Assembly: GCA_900540865.1 (NCBI GenBank)
Contig: UQHH01000043.1
Coordinates: 1 to 22,777, forward strand
DNA: 22,777 bases
Reading direction: 5' to 3'
DNA from: an uncultured Oscillospiraceae bacterium
Lineage (GTDB): Bacteria; Bacillota; Clostridia; Oscillospirales; Acutalibacteraceae
Program-made: the position numbers and the translations under genes
In this document: positions 14,593-22,726 of the stretch, piece after piece
Numbering within the stretch: the stretch's first letter is position 1
Layout of the letters: each line of letters begins with the position of its first letter
Notes under the pieces: generated by a model
What the model saw: the letters and a program-made list of their open reading frames with translations, nothing else
What the model was told of the DNA's origin: nothing
Databases searched by the model: none

Positions 14593-16659
14593 ATGAAAAA
14601 GAAAATCAGTGTATTGCTTAGTGTCCTGCTGATTCTTACGATGCCATGCGTTGCGCAGCTGTCCGCAGCCGCCCTGCCGTCGGGAACGACCATTTATCTC
14701 AACGCATATGAAGCGGGCTGGGACAATGCCTATATCTACGGCTGGAACTACGGCTTGCAGGGGGAATTTATCCAGATGGAAAAAGAGGATTATGAAGGCG
14801 TGTTTTCTTTTACGCTGCCGCAGTCCTCAGCCGACGGGTCGCAGTATTTTTACTTTACAAATAAAAATGCGTGGGACGGGCAGGAACAGACCGTACCGCT
14901 TGGAACGATAGCGGATAAAAATTTCTATACGCTATATAGCCGGGACGAGACCGGAAAATGGACCGGCATGTGGAGCCATATGGTTCCTGCGCCGACGAAC
15001 CCGACTCAACCGCCTACCGACCCAAACATAATCCTAGCGGGAACACAGATTTTATTTGATAATACAAATACACAATGGACCGAGGTCTACCTTTACGGCT
15101 GGAAATATGGCTTTAACGGTGAATTTCGGAAAATGCAAAAAATGGGGGTTTCCGATTTATATGCTTACACGCTGCCGCAGGATGTACCCATTAGGGAAGA
15201 GTTCTGCGTGTTCGTAAACAAGGATAATTGGGAAAACGCACAGCAGACCGTAAATGTTGCATATGAGTCATCTGATAAAAATACGGTATGCCCCAATACA
15301 GGAGCAACCCCACTTGAATATGCTTGGCGCAGTAATACGCCGCCGGTGCTGGCGCCGTATGTCTCGGCGACTCCATCAAAGAGCTTTACGACAAGCCTGA
15401 ACCTCGGCCTTTATACCAATTGCTATGAATCGAAGTATTCAATTGACGGCGGGCCGCTCATTTCTTACGCGGATGGTACGAATCTGTCCATATCCGTTAC
15501 GACGTCACTGACTCTGAAAGGCTACGACCGTCTCGGTATTGAGGTGGTAAGCGCTTCCTATACTTACACGAAGGTAGGCTATACGACTATTACGGCGACC
15601 GTAACGGGCTACAGCGGAAATGTATACGCTTACCTGTTCGGCGGCGACAGGCTAGTCGGTGATTTCCACCTGATGACAAAACGGTATGACGGCAGCTATA
15701 TGTATTCCTTCAGTGGGGCCGCGCAGGTTATTTTCACTACGACAAATAGTTGGAATACAGCGCGCAAGCTCAATACGGACGAGCCATATGTCGCAGCCGG
15801 CAGCACCGTAAGCTTTGAGCTCACCGCTCCTCCGACTGAAAACTGGATACCCAAGGGTACGGCAATTATGTACGACAACATGGCTACAGAGTGGACGGAC
15901 GTTTATATTTATGGCTGGAAATACGGTTTTTACGGCGAATTTCTGCCAATGACACAGATAGAAGGCACGAACCTTTACTATTATATTTTACCGGAGGACG
16001 TAAAGCTGGGAGAGGAATTCTGCCTGTTTGTAAACAAAAACTCCTGGCCCGGAGCAACCCAGACCAAGAACATAGTGTTTACTACCAACACGGTGAACAC
16101 AGTTATACCGTCCGGTACGGGCAGCCCGCTGAATTATACTTGGGCTTACAACACGCCGCCCGTTGTAAATTATGTATCCGCAACGCCGTCTAAGTGTTTC
16201 GCGGATACACTGAACGTTGTTCTATACACCAATTGCTTTGATGCTGAGTATTCCATCAACGGCGGTGTTGCTATTGCTTATACAGACGGTGAACTGATTA
16301 CGCTGAGTGAGACGAGTACAATTCTTCTGTATGGTTACGACGCGGACGGAGAACAGGTTGCAGCTAATACTTACACCTATACAAAGGTCGGTACAACAAC
16401 GGTTACCGCGTTTGTTACCGGGTATGACGGCCCTGTTTACGTCTACCTGTTCGGCGGCGACCGTATTGGCGGTGAGTTTTACCTGATGAGGCAGGAAACT
16501 GGTACAGGAACATATAGCTATCAGTTTGAAGGCGCGGCCCAGGTTATCTTCACGACGACGAATGAATGGGCTACCGCCGTCAAGCTGCTGCCTGCCGACG
16601 AGCCGCTCATAGCTGCCGGTACAACGACTGCTTTTGAGCTTACATACCCAGCTTATTAG
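14593..16659 (+). CDS. Secreted multi-modular starch-binding-like protein A
   Basis: The 688-residue product has a signal peptide (about 1-27). Module order: a first starch-binding-like module (29-135, TIYLNAYEAGWDNAYIYGW); a short Thr-Pro linker; a second (147-250, ILFDNTNTQWTEVYLYGW); a chitobiase-C-like beta module (about 256-330); a third type of beta module (331-415) with VYAYLFGGDR and QVIFTTTNSW; then a second set of the same three (417-520, 523-600, 600-688). No catalytic domain, sortase signal, dockerin or S-layer domain is seen, so it may be a soluble or wall-adsorbed polysaccharide binder. The ATG at 14593 follows GAGGGGG (14581-14587). It is the first of three paralogs and its promoter lies at 14474-14502. 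The starch ligand is inferred from resemblance to CBM26-type patterns. Confidence 0.85.
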   Translation: MKKKISVLLSVLLILTMPCVAQLSAAALPSGTTIYLNAYEAGWDNAYIYGWNYGLQGEFIQMEKEDYEGVFSFTLPQSSADGSQYFYFTNKNAWDGQEQTVPLGTIADKNFYTLYSRDETGKWTGMWSHMVPAPTNPTQPPTDPNIILAGTQILFDNTNTQWTEVYLYGWKYGFNGEFRKMQKMGVSDLYAYTLPQDVPIREEFCVFVNKDNWENAQQTVNVAYESSDKNTVCPNTGATPLEYAWRSNTPPVLAPYVSATPSKSFTTSLNLGLYTNCYESKYSIDGGPLISYADGTNLSISVTTSLTLKGYDRLGIEVVSASYTYTKVGYTTITATVTGYSGNVYAYLFGGDRLVGDFHLMTKRYDGSYMYSFSGAAQVIFTTTNSWNTARKLNTDEPYVAAGSTVSFELTAPPTENWIPKGTAIMYDNMATEWTDVYIYGWKYGFYGEFLPMTQIEGTNLYYYILPEDVKLGEEFCLFVNKNSWPGATQTKNIVFTTNTVNTVIPSGTGSPLNYTWAYNTPPVVNYVSATPSKCFADTLNVVLYTNCFDAEYSINGGVAIAYTDGELITLSETSTILLYGYDADGEQVAANTYTYTKVGTTTVTAFVTGYDGPVYVYLFGGDRIGGEFYLMRQETGTGTYSYQFEGAAQVIFTTTNEWATAVKLLPADEPLIAAGTTTAFELTYPAY

Positions 16660-16666
16660 ACACAAT

Positions 16667-16708
16667 AAAAAGGAAGAAGGCTGTTACAGGCCCTCTTCCT
16701 TTTGCTTT
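16667..16708 (+). terminator. Terminator or attenuator between paralogs A and B
   Basis: The stem is AAAAGGAAGA (16668-16677) with TCTTCCTTTT (16694-16703), continued inward by GG/CC pairs, and followed by GCTTTT. The gene at 16734 begins soon after with no obvious promoter between, so readthrough is likely. Confidence 0.75.
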
Positions 16709-16733
16709 TACAAAAAAGAAAAGGGGAGAGATT

Positions 16734-17639
16734 ATGAAAAAGAAAGCTAGTGTTGTTATATTAAGTACCCTCATGGTAATAACCATGCTGTTTGCCGTGC
16801 CGCTGCCCGCGTATTCCCTTGCGGAACCTGACGTAATTCCCGCGGGGACGCAAATTTTTTTTGATAACACGAACACAGGTTGGGCCAACGTCTATCTATA
16901 TGGCTGGAACTTCGGCTTTGCAGGAGATTTTTTACCGATGCAGCGCGTTGAAGCTACCAACTTCTATTCCTATAAGCTACCGGAGGATGTAACCGTTGGG
17001 GTGAACTTTTGCCTGTTTGTCAACCAAAATTCATGGGCAGACGCAGTACAGACAAGGGATATTGCGTATCCGTCTGCCGCGGTCAATACGGTCGTGCCTG
17101 CCGCGGGTACCAGCCCGCTCAATTACACATGGACCTATTTCAAGCCTAAGCCGTCTGTTTCCGCAACACCCTCAAAAGCCTTTACGGGAACGCTGGAGGT
17201 TGTTTTAAATGAGAACTGCTACAGCGCAAAGTATTCCACGGACAACAGGGCGACGTATACCGCCTATACAGACGGTACGGTAGTCACTATAAGCGAGACG
17301 ACGACGTTCCACTTAAGGGGCTATGACGCAAGCGGAAAGCTGGTAGCCTCCGCCGCCTATACCTACACAAAGGTGACCCCGACGACGGTTACCGTATCGG
17401 TAACAGGCTACAGTGGAGACGTTTACGTTTTTATTTACGGCGGTGACCAAATTGGCGCTAATTTCAGTCAAATGCAGCAATTGCTGGACGGCACCTATTT
17501 AATTGAATTTGAAGGAGCCGCGTTACTCGACTTCTTTACGTCGCCAAACTGGGATGAGGGTATCAGGCTTAACAGCCAACCGCTGTTTGTCGCCGCAGGC
17601 ACTGCCACACACTTTGAATTTACCTATCCGCAGCCATAG
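16734..17639 (+). CDS. Secreted starch-binding-like protein B (single module set)
   Basis: The 301-residue protein is the minimal version of the family: signal peptide (about 1-31), one starch-binding-like module (33-137, QIFFDNTNTGWANVYLYGW), one chitobiase-C-like module (about 140-215) and one third-type beta module (about 215-301, VYVFIYGGDQ). It has no catalytic or anchoring domain. The order matches one half of protein A, so A probably arose by internal duplication of a B-like unit or B by loss. The ATG at 16734 is preceded by AGGGGAGAG. It is cotranscribed with A only if the hairpin at 16667 is read through. Confidence 0.85.
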   Translation: MKKKASVVILSTLMVITMLFAVPLPAYSLAEPDVIPAGTQIFFDNTNTGWANVYLYGWNFGFAGDFLPMQRVEATNFYSYKLPEDVTVGVNFCLFVNQNSWADAVQTRDIAYPSAAVNTVVPAAGTSPLNYTWTYFKPKPSVSATPSKAFTGTLEVVLNENCYSAKYSTDNRATYTAYTDGTVVTISETTTFHLRGYDASGKLVASAAYTYTKVTPTTVTVSVTGYSGDVYVFIYGGDQIGANFSQMQQLLDGTYLIEFEGAALLDFFTSPNWDEGIRLNSQPLFVAAGTATHFEFTYPQP

Positions 17640-17647
17640 GAATTAAT

Positions 17648-17684
17648 ACAGGGAGGAAGGGGCAATGTGTGCCTTCTTCCCTGT
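17648..17684 (+). terminator. Hairpin between paralogs B and C
   Basis: The outer stem is ACAGGGA (17648-17654) with TCCCTGT (17678-17684), continued by GAAGG/CCTTC with one mismatch. No T-run follows, so it is a weak terminator or an mRNA-stability hairpin rather than a full stop. Confidence 0.55.
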
Positions 17685-17712
17685 CTAAATGAATTTGAAA
17701 AGAGGAGAGATT

Positions 17713-19275
17713 ATGAAAAAGAAAGCTAGTATTATTTTAAGCGTTCTGATGGTTTTTACAATGCTGTGTGCGGCGCAGCTTCCCGCGGCGGCGCTTCCTG
17801 CTGGGACGACCATCTATGTTAACGTGTACGAGGCGGGCTGGGACAATGCCTATATCTACGGCTGGGACTGTGGATTGCAGGGAGAATTTGTTCAAATGGA
17901 AGAAACGCCGCACCGGGGTATCTATTCATGTACCCTGCCGCAGCAGTCGCCCGACGGGCTTATATATTTCTACTTTTGCGACCGGAATAGCTGGGAGGGA
18001 CAGGAGCGTACCGAATCTCTTTCGACGCAGGCTGGCAAAAACTTTTATACAATATACGAAAAGGACAGCTACGGCAAGTGGTCGGGCCGATGGAGCTACG
18101 TCGCACCGATTGAGCCGACTGAGCCGCCGACCCAGCCTCCAACGGAACCGCCAACAGAACCGCCGACTGTTGCAACAGAGACGCCTACGGTAGAACCGAC
18201 AGAGCCTCCGACAGAAAGGCCGTACATTATTGCCCCCAGTTCTACATATTTTGACAGTATTATGTTTATATCTTTATTTACGAATTGCAACCGGGCGACC
18301 TATTCCGTCAACTCAAAGCCTGAAGTTGATTTTAATGACGGCGATTTTCTCTATATAGCAGATACGACTAAATTAAGATTAAAAGGCTATGACAAAAATG
18401 GAGCCGAAATATGCAGCGCTACCTATACTTATTCACTTATTGAACCTTCGAGCAACATGCTTCCGGCCGGTACACAAATTTTGTTTGATAATACAGACAC
18501 TAATTGGACTAATGTTTATATTTATATCTACAGCAATTACAGATATGGAGAGTTTTTTGAAATGGAACCGGTTCAGGGAACAAATCTCTTTACCTTTTCA
18601 CTGACAAGTCCGGTACGGGTTGGAAGTACTTTTGGCCTATTTATCAATCAACCGAATTGGTCTGGAGCAATACAGATAAAAGACGTCACACTGCCTTCGG
18701 CAGAAGTAAATACAGTCGTTCCAAATGTTACATCAGATACGAATATGTATGATGTAACATGGACCTATACTCCTCCTCCTCAAGAAGCCATTATTTTTAC
18801 AACGCTGCCCCAACAATTTGCTCAAGAAATAAATGTCGGCGCGTTTACAAATCAGAGCATGTATTTAACATATTCAATAGATGGAGGAGAGGAAATAGCG
18901 TGTTCCGACGAAACGCGGATTTATCTTACTGATACCGCGTCAATTACTTTTTTCGGGTATGATGTATCCGGCTCAATAATTGCCGCTACTACAAAAACAT
19001 ATACAAAAGTTGGTATGACGACCATCATAGCGACTGTAGTAGGTTATGATGGTCCTGTGTATGCCTATCTGTTTGGTGGAACACGTCACAGTCCTGCTTT
19101 CTATTTAATAGACAGGCAAATCGACGGAAGATACATAATCGAGTTTGAAGGAGATGCTCAAGTCATCTTTACGACGACTAATGATTGGGTAACTGCTGTC
19201 AAATTGAACATGGATGAACCACTTATTGTTGCGGGTTCCACAGTTGATTTTTGTCTTACTTATCCAGTGGAATAA
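17713..19275 (+). CDS. Secreted starch-binding-like protein C, with Pro/Thr/Glu linker
   Basis: The 520-residue protein has a signal peptide (about 1-27), an N-terminal module (28-133) very close to that of protein A (TTIYVNVYEAGWDNAYIYGW), a Pro-Thr-Glu linker (about 134-168), a chitobiase-C-like module (170-245), a second starch-binding-like module (about 248-350), another chitobiase-C-like module (355-430) and the third-type module (430-520). There is no enzyme domain or anchor. I choose the ATG at 17713 because AGAGGAGAG (17701-17709) precedes it and gives a clean signal peptide; the in-frame ATG at 17689 adds eight residues. Base composition falls sharply after the linker (from about 18230), unlike the first part and unlike proteins A and B, suggesting the 3' part came from another source. 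Confidence 0.85.
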   Translation: MKKKASIILSVLMVFTMLCAAQLPAAALPAGTTIYVNVYEAGWDNAYIYGWDCGLQGEFVQMEETPHRGIYSCTLPQQSPDGLIYFYFCDRNSWEGQERTESLSTQAGKNFYTIYEKDSYGKWSGRWSYVAPIEPTEPPTQPPTEPPTEPPTVATETPTVEPTEPPTERPYIIAPSSTYFDSIMFISLFTNCNRATYSVNSKPEVDFNDGDFLYIADTTKLRLKGYDKNGAEICSATYTYSLIEPSSNMLPAGTQILFDNTDTNWTNVYIYIYSNYRYGEFFEMEPVQGTNLFTFSLTSPVRVGSTFGLFINQPNWSGAIQIKDVTLPSAEVNTVVPNVTSDTNMYDVTWTYTPPPQEAIIFTTLPQQFAQEINVGAFTNQSMYLTYSIDGGEEIACSDETRIYLTDTASITFFGYDVSGSIIAATTKTYTKVGMTTIIATVVGYDGPVYAYLFGGTRHSPAFYLIDRQIDGRYIIEFEGDAQVIFTTTNDWVTAVKLNMDEPLIVAGSTVDFCLTYPVE

Positions 19276-19331
19276 TCTAAGTATGCTGTTGCAGTGCTGT
19301 TATAAAGAAAGTAGCTTTTTCTTTACTCCTA

Positions 19332-19340
19332 TGCTATACT
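19332..19340 (+). promoter_or_regulatory. Possible extended -10 promoter of the methyltransferase gene
   Basis: TG-C-TATACT (19332-19340) is a good extended -10, 37 nt before the ATG at 19378. No -35 of quality is seen at 16-18 nt, as is often tolerated with an extended -10. Confidence 0.4.
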
Positions 19341-19377
19341 GAACATACAATATAAAACAAAGTAAGAGGGGGATAAG

Positions 19378-19851
19378 ATGCAGTACATCTGGATTTACGA
19401 CACGCCAATGGGGAAAATATCCATCGCGGAAAACGGCGAAGGCATCACGCGCCTTACATACGGGGATGTTTTTGAGCCCGACCGTTATGAAGCAAGGGAA
19501 ACGCCGCTCCTCCATGAGGCGGCGCGGCAGCTTACGGAATACTTTGAAGAAAAACGCCGGACGTTCGATTTCCCGCTTACCTTTGAGGGAACGGACTTTG
19601 AAAAACAGGTTTGGAACGCGCTGCTTACCATCCCATATGGGGAAACGAGAAGCTACGGCGATATTGCCGCGCAGATAAGTAACCCGAAGGCCTGCCGCGC
19701 GGTCGGCAGGGCAAACGGCGCAAATCGGATTGCTATCGTCATACCCTGCCACCGTGTAATAGGGGCGGACGGTACGCTGACCGGCTATTCCTCCGGACTC
19801 GATAAAAAGAAGTTTTTGCTTCGCCTCGAAAAAATCCCTTACAGGGATTGA
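19378..19851 (+). CDS. ogt: Methylated-DNA-protein-cysteine S-methyltransferase
   Basis: This suicide repair protein removes O6-alkyl groups from guanine by transfer to its own cysteine. The 157-residue product has the active site I-P-C124-H-R-V, the helix-turn-helix region with RAVGRANGAN, and the C-terminal GYSSGLDKKKFLL block. It has the short Ogt/MGMT form without the Ada regulatory domain. The ATG at 19378 is preceded by GAGGGGG (19366-19372). It is a single gene, convergent with the PPK2 gene. The ogt name is used for the stand-alone form. Confidence 0.95.
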   Translation: MQYIWIYDTPMGKISIAENGEGITRLTYGDVFEPDRYEARETPLLHEAARQLTEYFEEKRRTFDFPLTFEGTDFEKQVWNALLTIPYGETRSYGDIAAQISNPKACRAVGRANGANRIAIVIPCHRVIGADGTLTGYSSGLDKKKFLLRLEKIPYRD

Positions 19852-19865
19852 TTATAACAGACAAA

Positions 19866-19904
19866 GACGGCCGCCCAGGGAAATGCTCCCGCAGGGCGGC
19901 CGTC
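19866..19904. terminator. Strong hairpin between convergent genes
   Basis: The 11-bp stem is GACGGCCGCCC (19866-19876) with GGGCGGCCGTC (19894-19904), with a small inner GGGA/TCCC stem in its loop. No long T-run follows on either strand, but the place between two convergent genes suggests a shared terminator. Confidence 0.7.
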
Positions 19905-19923
19905 CTCTATGAGGAGGAGACTA

Positions 19924-20793
19924 TTATTCCTTTTCGTTCATGAGCAGCTCGCGGTCGGCCGCAAGCAGCCTGCGTTCGTCCTCCGGCATTTCCGGGTACT
20001 GCGGGTCGATTTTTTTCAGCGCGTCCAGTACCGCTTCCGATACCAGGTATCGTGTATACCATTTGTTGTCGGCGGGGATAACATACCACGGGCTGTCCTT
20101 AGTTGCGGTCGCGTTGATGGCGTCCTGGTATGCCTGCTGGTATTCGTCCCAGAGATTGCGCTCCTTAATGTCTGAGGAGGAAAACTTCCAGTTTTTAATT
20201 TTTAAATCGATGCGCTCCAAAAAGCGTTTTTTCTGTGTATCCTTTGAAAGATGCAAAAACACCTTAACGACCCTGTAGCTGTTATCATATAGGTATTCCT
20301 CAAAATGCCTGATTTGCCCATAGCGCTTTTCTATGATGTTCTCGCCCAGGCAGCGGCGCGCCATATTGTAATCCTTATAGAGCTTGCGGACCTTGACGAC
20401 AAGCACATCCTCGTAATAGGAACGGTTGAAAATTGCGACCTCGCCGCGCGCGGGCAGGCATTTAAAGGTTCGCCACAAAAAATCGTGCGACAGCTCGCGC
20501 TGTGTCGGCGCCTTGAACGAATAGACCCAGACGCCCTGCGGGTTGAAGCCGCCCATTACATGCTTGATGGTGCTGTCCTTACCCGCGGCGTCCATCGCCT
20601 GCAGGATGATAATCAGCCCTTCCTTTGCGTCGGAATAAAGCTTTTCCTGTAAATCGGCAATTTGGGTGAGGTTTTCCTGCATCTTTTTTTGGTACTCGCC
20701 TTTTTTGCCCTTGAGCGCGCCCGCGCCCGTGGGATAGTCGTCGAGCTTTATTTTTTTGCCGCCGTCGCAGCGGAAGTCCTTAAGCGCCATCAT
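19924..20793 (-). CDS. ppk2: Polyphosphate kinase 2 family protein (polyphosphate:nucleotide phosphotransferase)
   Basis: This cytosolic enzyme moves phosphate between polyphosphate and nucleotides. The 289-residue product has Walker A A-M-D-A-A-G71-K72-D-S-T, followed by GGFNPQG, a Walker B-like stretch (EVAIFNRSYYEDVL, about 117-130) and the Arg/Lys-rich lid region (VRKLYKDYN onward), which fits one-domain PPK2. Whether it prefers AMP, ADP or both cannot be told from motifs alone. Two adjacent ATGs (20793 and 20790) are possible; the AAGGAG site gives better spacing for 20790. It has its own minus-strand promoter (20824-20851) and is divergent from the sugar ATPase gene. Confidence 0.93.
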   Translation of the reverse strand: MMALKDFRCDGGKKIKLDDYPTGAGALKGKKGEYQKKMQENLTQIADLQEKLYSDAKEGLIIILQAMDAAGKDSTIKHVMGGFNPQGVWVYSFKAPTQRELSHDFLWRTFKCLPARGEVAIFNRSYYEDVLVVKVRKLYKDYNMARRCLGENIIEKRYGQIRHFEEYLYDNSYRVVKVFLHLSKDTQKKRFLERIDLKIKNWKFSSSDIKERNLWDEYQQAYQDAINATATKDSPWYVIPADNKWYTRYLVSEAVLDALKKIDPQYPEMPEDERRLLAADRELLMNEKE

Positions 20794-20823
20794 ATTGCTC
20801 CTTTTGTTTGCTTCCTTTTTTAT

Positions 20824-20851
20824 ATCATACCATTTTCTTACAGGGAATCAA
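20824..20851 (-). promoter_or_regulatory. Minus-strand promoter of ppk2
   Basis: Read on the minus strand: TTGATT (20851-20846), 16-nt spacer, TATGAT (20829-20824), with a TG extended -10. It lies about 30 nt upstream of the ppk2 start. Confidence 0.6.
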
Positions 20852-20900
20852 TAGGATTTCTTTAATAAAGAAACAAAAATTTCTTTTGATATAGCGTTCC

Positions 20901-20919
20901 CAAAATTGAAACAATTTTG
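20901..20919. promoter_or_regulatory. AT-rich inverted repeat in the divergent intergenic region
   Basis: A perfect 8-3-8 inverted repeat, CAAAATTG-AAA-CAATTTTG, lies between ppk2 and the sugar ATPase gene, about 50 nt beyond the ppk2 -35 box. It is a possible operator; no regulator is named by the sequence. Confidence 0.35.
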
Positions 20920-21000
20920 CGACCAGCTTGTACATTTTTGTAAAACAGGGATTTTTTGCTGTTGTAGAAATTAAAGTTGCTTGTATTCTTTTTCCGACTG

Positions 21001-21041
21001 CGTCAAAATTCGTTGACGGACGGCTTTTTTCGCGTTAAGAT
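21001..21041 (+). promoter_or_regulatory. Promoter of the sugar ABC ATPase gene with operator-like repeat
   Basis: TTGACG (21013-21018), a 17-nt spacer and TAAGAT (21036-21041). The -35 box is the right half of an inverted repeat, CGTCAA (21001-21006) with TTGACG (21013-21018), placing a possible repressor site directly on the promoter. It gives a leader of about 80 nt. Confidence 0.55.
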
Positions 21042-21127
21042 GGGGACGAAAAGCAGATGATACAAATTCACAATGATCGTTTATCTGACCAAAGCGAATG
21101 CTTTTTAGACTATCAGGAGGAATTTGT

Positions 21128-22237
21128 ATGGCTGGCATTACACTTAAAAATATTGTTAAGACATATCCGGGCGGGGTAAACGTCGTACCGGATTTAAATC
21201 TGGAAATCGAGGATAAGGAATTTATCATCTTGGTCGGTCCGTCCGGCTGCGGCAAATCGACGACCCTGCGCATGATTGCGGGGCTTGAAGAGGTCACGGA
21301 TGGAGAGCTGTATATCGGCGGTAAGCTGATGAACAACGTAGCGCCCAAGGACCGCGACATCGCTATGGTGTTCCAAAGCTATGCGCTTTACCCGCACATG
21401 ACGGTATACAAAAACATGGCGTTTGGCTTGCTCCAGCGTAAGGTGCCGAAGGATGAAATCGATAAGGCCGTCCTCCACGCGGCAAAAATCCTCGATTTGG
21501 AGGCTTACCTCAACCGTAAGCCGAAGGCGCTTTCCGGCGGACAGCGCCAGCGCGTCGCACTGGGCCGCGCCATGGTGCGCAACCCTGCGGTGTTTTTGTT
21601 AGACGAGCCGCTGTCGAACCTCGACGCGAAGCTCCGCACAGAAATGCGCGCTCAGATTTCCAAGCTCCACCGCGAGCTGCAAACCACGTTTGTATACGTC
21701 ACGCACGACCAGACGGAGGCCATGACCATGGCTGACCGCATCGTCGTAATGAAGGATGGCATCATACAGCAGGTCGATACGCCCGAAAACCTGTACGCTT
21801 ACCCGTGCAATATGTTTGTCGCCGGATTTATCGGCTCGCCTGAAATGAATATGATAAACGGCACGATTACTAAAAAGGACGGCGCCTTTTATTTTGAATA
21901 TGACGGCACGTCTTTGAGAATCCCTCAGGAAAAATCAAGCAGCCTCCATTCATTTCTCGGGAAGGACGTCGTGCTCGGCGTCCGCCCCGAGGATATGCAT
22001 AACACACAAGACGCAGAAGGCGGGGACGGCGGTACGGTGATTCCCTGCCGTGTAGAGCTCACCGAAATGCTCGGAGCGGAAACGAACCTTTACGTTGATA
22101 TTCAGGACAAGATGATGATTGCAAAATATCCTTCCGGCACGTTTGACGCAAAGCCCGGCGATATTGTAAACCTTTGTATTGATTCCAAGCGGATGCACCT
22201 GTTCGACAAGGAAACGGAACAGGCCATTTTCCATTAA
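21128..22237 (+). CDS. msmX: Multi-sugar ABC transporter ATP-binding protein (MsmX/UgpC/MalK type)
   Basis: This ATPase energises carbohydrate ABC importers. The 369-residue product has Walker A G-P-S-G-C-G-K-S-T (about 37-45), signature LSGGQRQR, Walker B VFLLDEPLSNLDAKLR, H-loop YVTHDQTEAM and a C-terminal regulatory TOBE-type region (about 240-369) with GVRPED. It is full-length for the MalK/UgpC family. The ATG at 21128 has AGGAGG (21115-21120) 7 nt upstream. It stands alone, with no permease or binding-protein genes nearby, which fits an ATPase shared by several sugar importers, as known for MsmX in Firmicutes. A link to uptake of sugars bound by the secreted proteins is inferred. The gene symbol is by family resemblance. 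Confidence 0.93.
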   Translation: MAGITLKNIVKTYPGGVNVVPDLNLEIEDKEFIILVGPSGCGKSTTLRMIAGLEEVTDGELYIGGKLMNNVAPKDRDIAMVFQSYALYPHMTVYKNMAFGLLQRKVPKDEIDKAVLHAAKILDLEAYLNRKPKALSGGQRQRVALGRAMVRNPAVFLLDEPLSNLDAKLRTEMRAQISKLHRELQTTFVYVTHDQTEAMTMADRIVVMKDGIIQQVDTPENLYAYPCNMFVAGFIGSPEMNMINGTITKKDGAFYFEYDGTSLRIPQEKSSSLHSFLGKDVVLGVRPEDMHNTQDAEGGDGGTVIPCRVELTEMLGAETNLYVDIQDKMMIAKYPSGTFDAKPGDIVNLCIDSKRMHLFDKETEQAIFH

Positions 22238-22285
22238 TTCGCTTACGACAATTTCCACATAATTTTTTTCTTTCTTTTTTCGAAA

Positions 22286-22314
22286 CAGCCCCCCGACTAT
22301 CCTCCGGGGGGCTG
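22286..22314 (+). terminator. Hairpin after the sugar ATPase gene
   Basis: A perfect 10-bp GC-rich stem (CAGCCCCCCG 22286-22295, CGGGGGGCTG 22305-22314), with outer GAA/TTC pairing, lies 49 nt after the stop. The T-run is weak and delayed, but its strength and place suggest transcription termination. Confidence 0.7.
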
Positions 22315-22386
22315 CTTCGTCTGTAAAACTCTTTTTAAAAGTTTCCTTTTATTGCGCCTTATATCTCTTGTTTTTTGTAAAGCATT

Positions 22387-22437
22387 CTGCTTCTTGGAAT
22401 TCTTCATAAAACTTTATATGTTTATTCAAAAGAGGGA
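22387..22437. repeat. Direct repeat copy 1 (right-end element)
   Basis: This 51-bp stretch is identical to 22727-22777, an offset of 340 bp. It runs into a 15-bp hairpin (arms 22428-22442 and 22449-22463, one G-T pair). It is non-coding as far as can be seen. Confidence 0.9.
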
Positions 22438-22726
22438 AACCGTTTCGGCGGTTTTCCTCTTTTGCAATCACCTTTCCGCCGACAGGGAAAACCTCGTCGC
22501 AGGTTTTCCCTTGACCCTTTCCAGCCGAGCAAGGGGCTGCGCCCCTTACAATCCCCGTTTTATAGAAAGCTCGTCCGTTCCTCGTTTTATGTGCGGGGTG
22601 TAGAACAGATAGTACGGGACCGCTCAGCGCCGCGCCTTCGCGCGGAATTCTTCGTGGGTGCGATTTTTTTGAAACGTCCCGTTTCTTTTTAATGAAGCAT
22701 ACTGCTTCTTCTTTTTAAGAAACATA
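22438..22726. other. Gene-free palindrome cluster between right-end repeats
   Basis: No gene is recognised on either strand. The DNA holds a run of hairpins: 22484-22511 (11-bp stem, AGGGAAAACCT/AGGTTTTCCCT), 22531-22547 (AAGGGGC/GCCCCTT) and 22630-22645 (CCGCGC/GCGCGG), plus a 13-bp direct repeat (22698-22710 and 22723-22735). It resembles the dispersed intergenic repeats common in gut Clostridia genomes. Confidence 0.6.

Noticed and set aside
17665..17688. A second 7-codon leader ORF (MCAFFPV) before protein C
   Set aside because: Its start and purine-rich upstream run lie within the hairpin at 17648-17684, whose left arm mimics a ribosome binding site; the real site for protein C is at 17701-17709.
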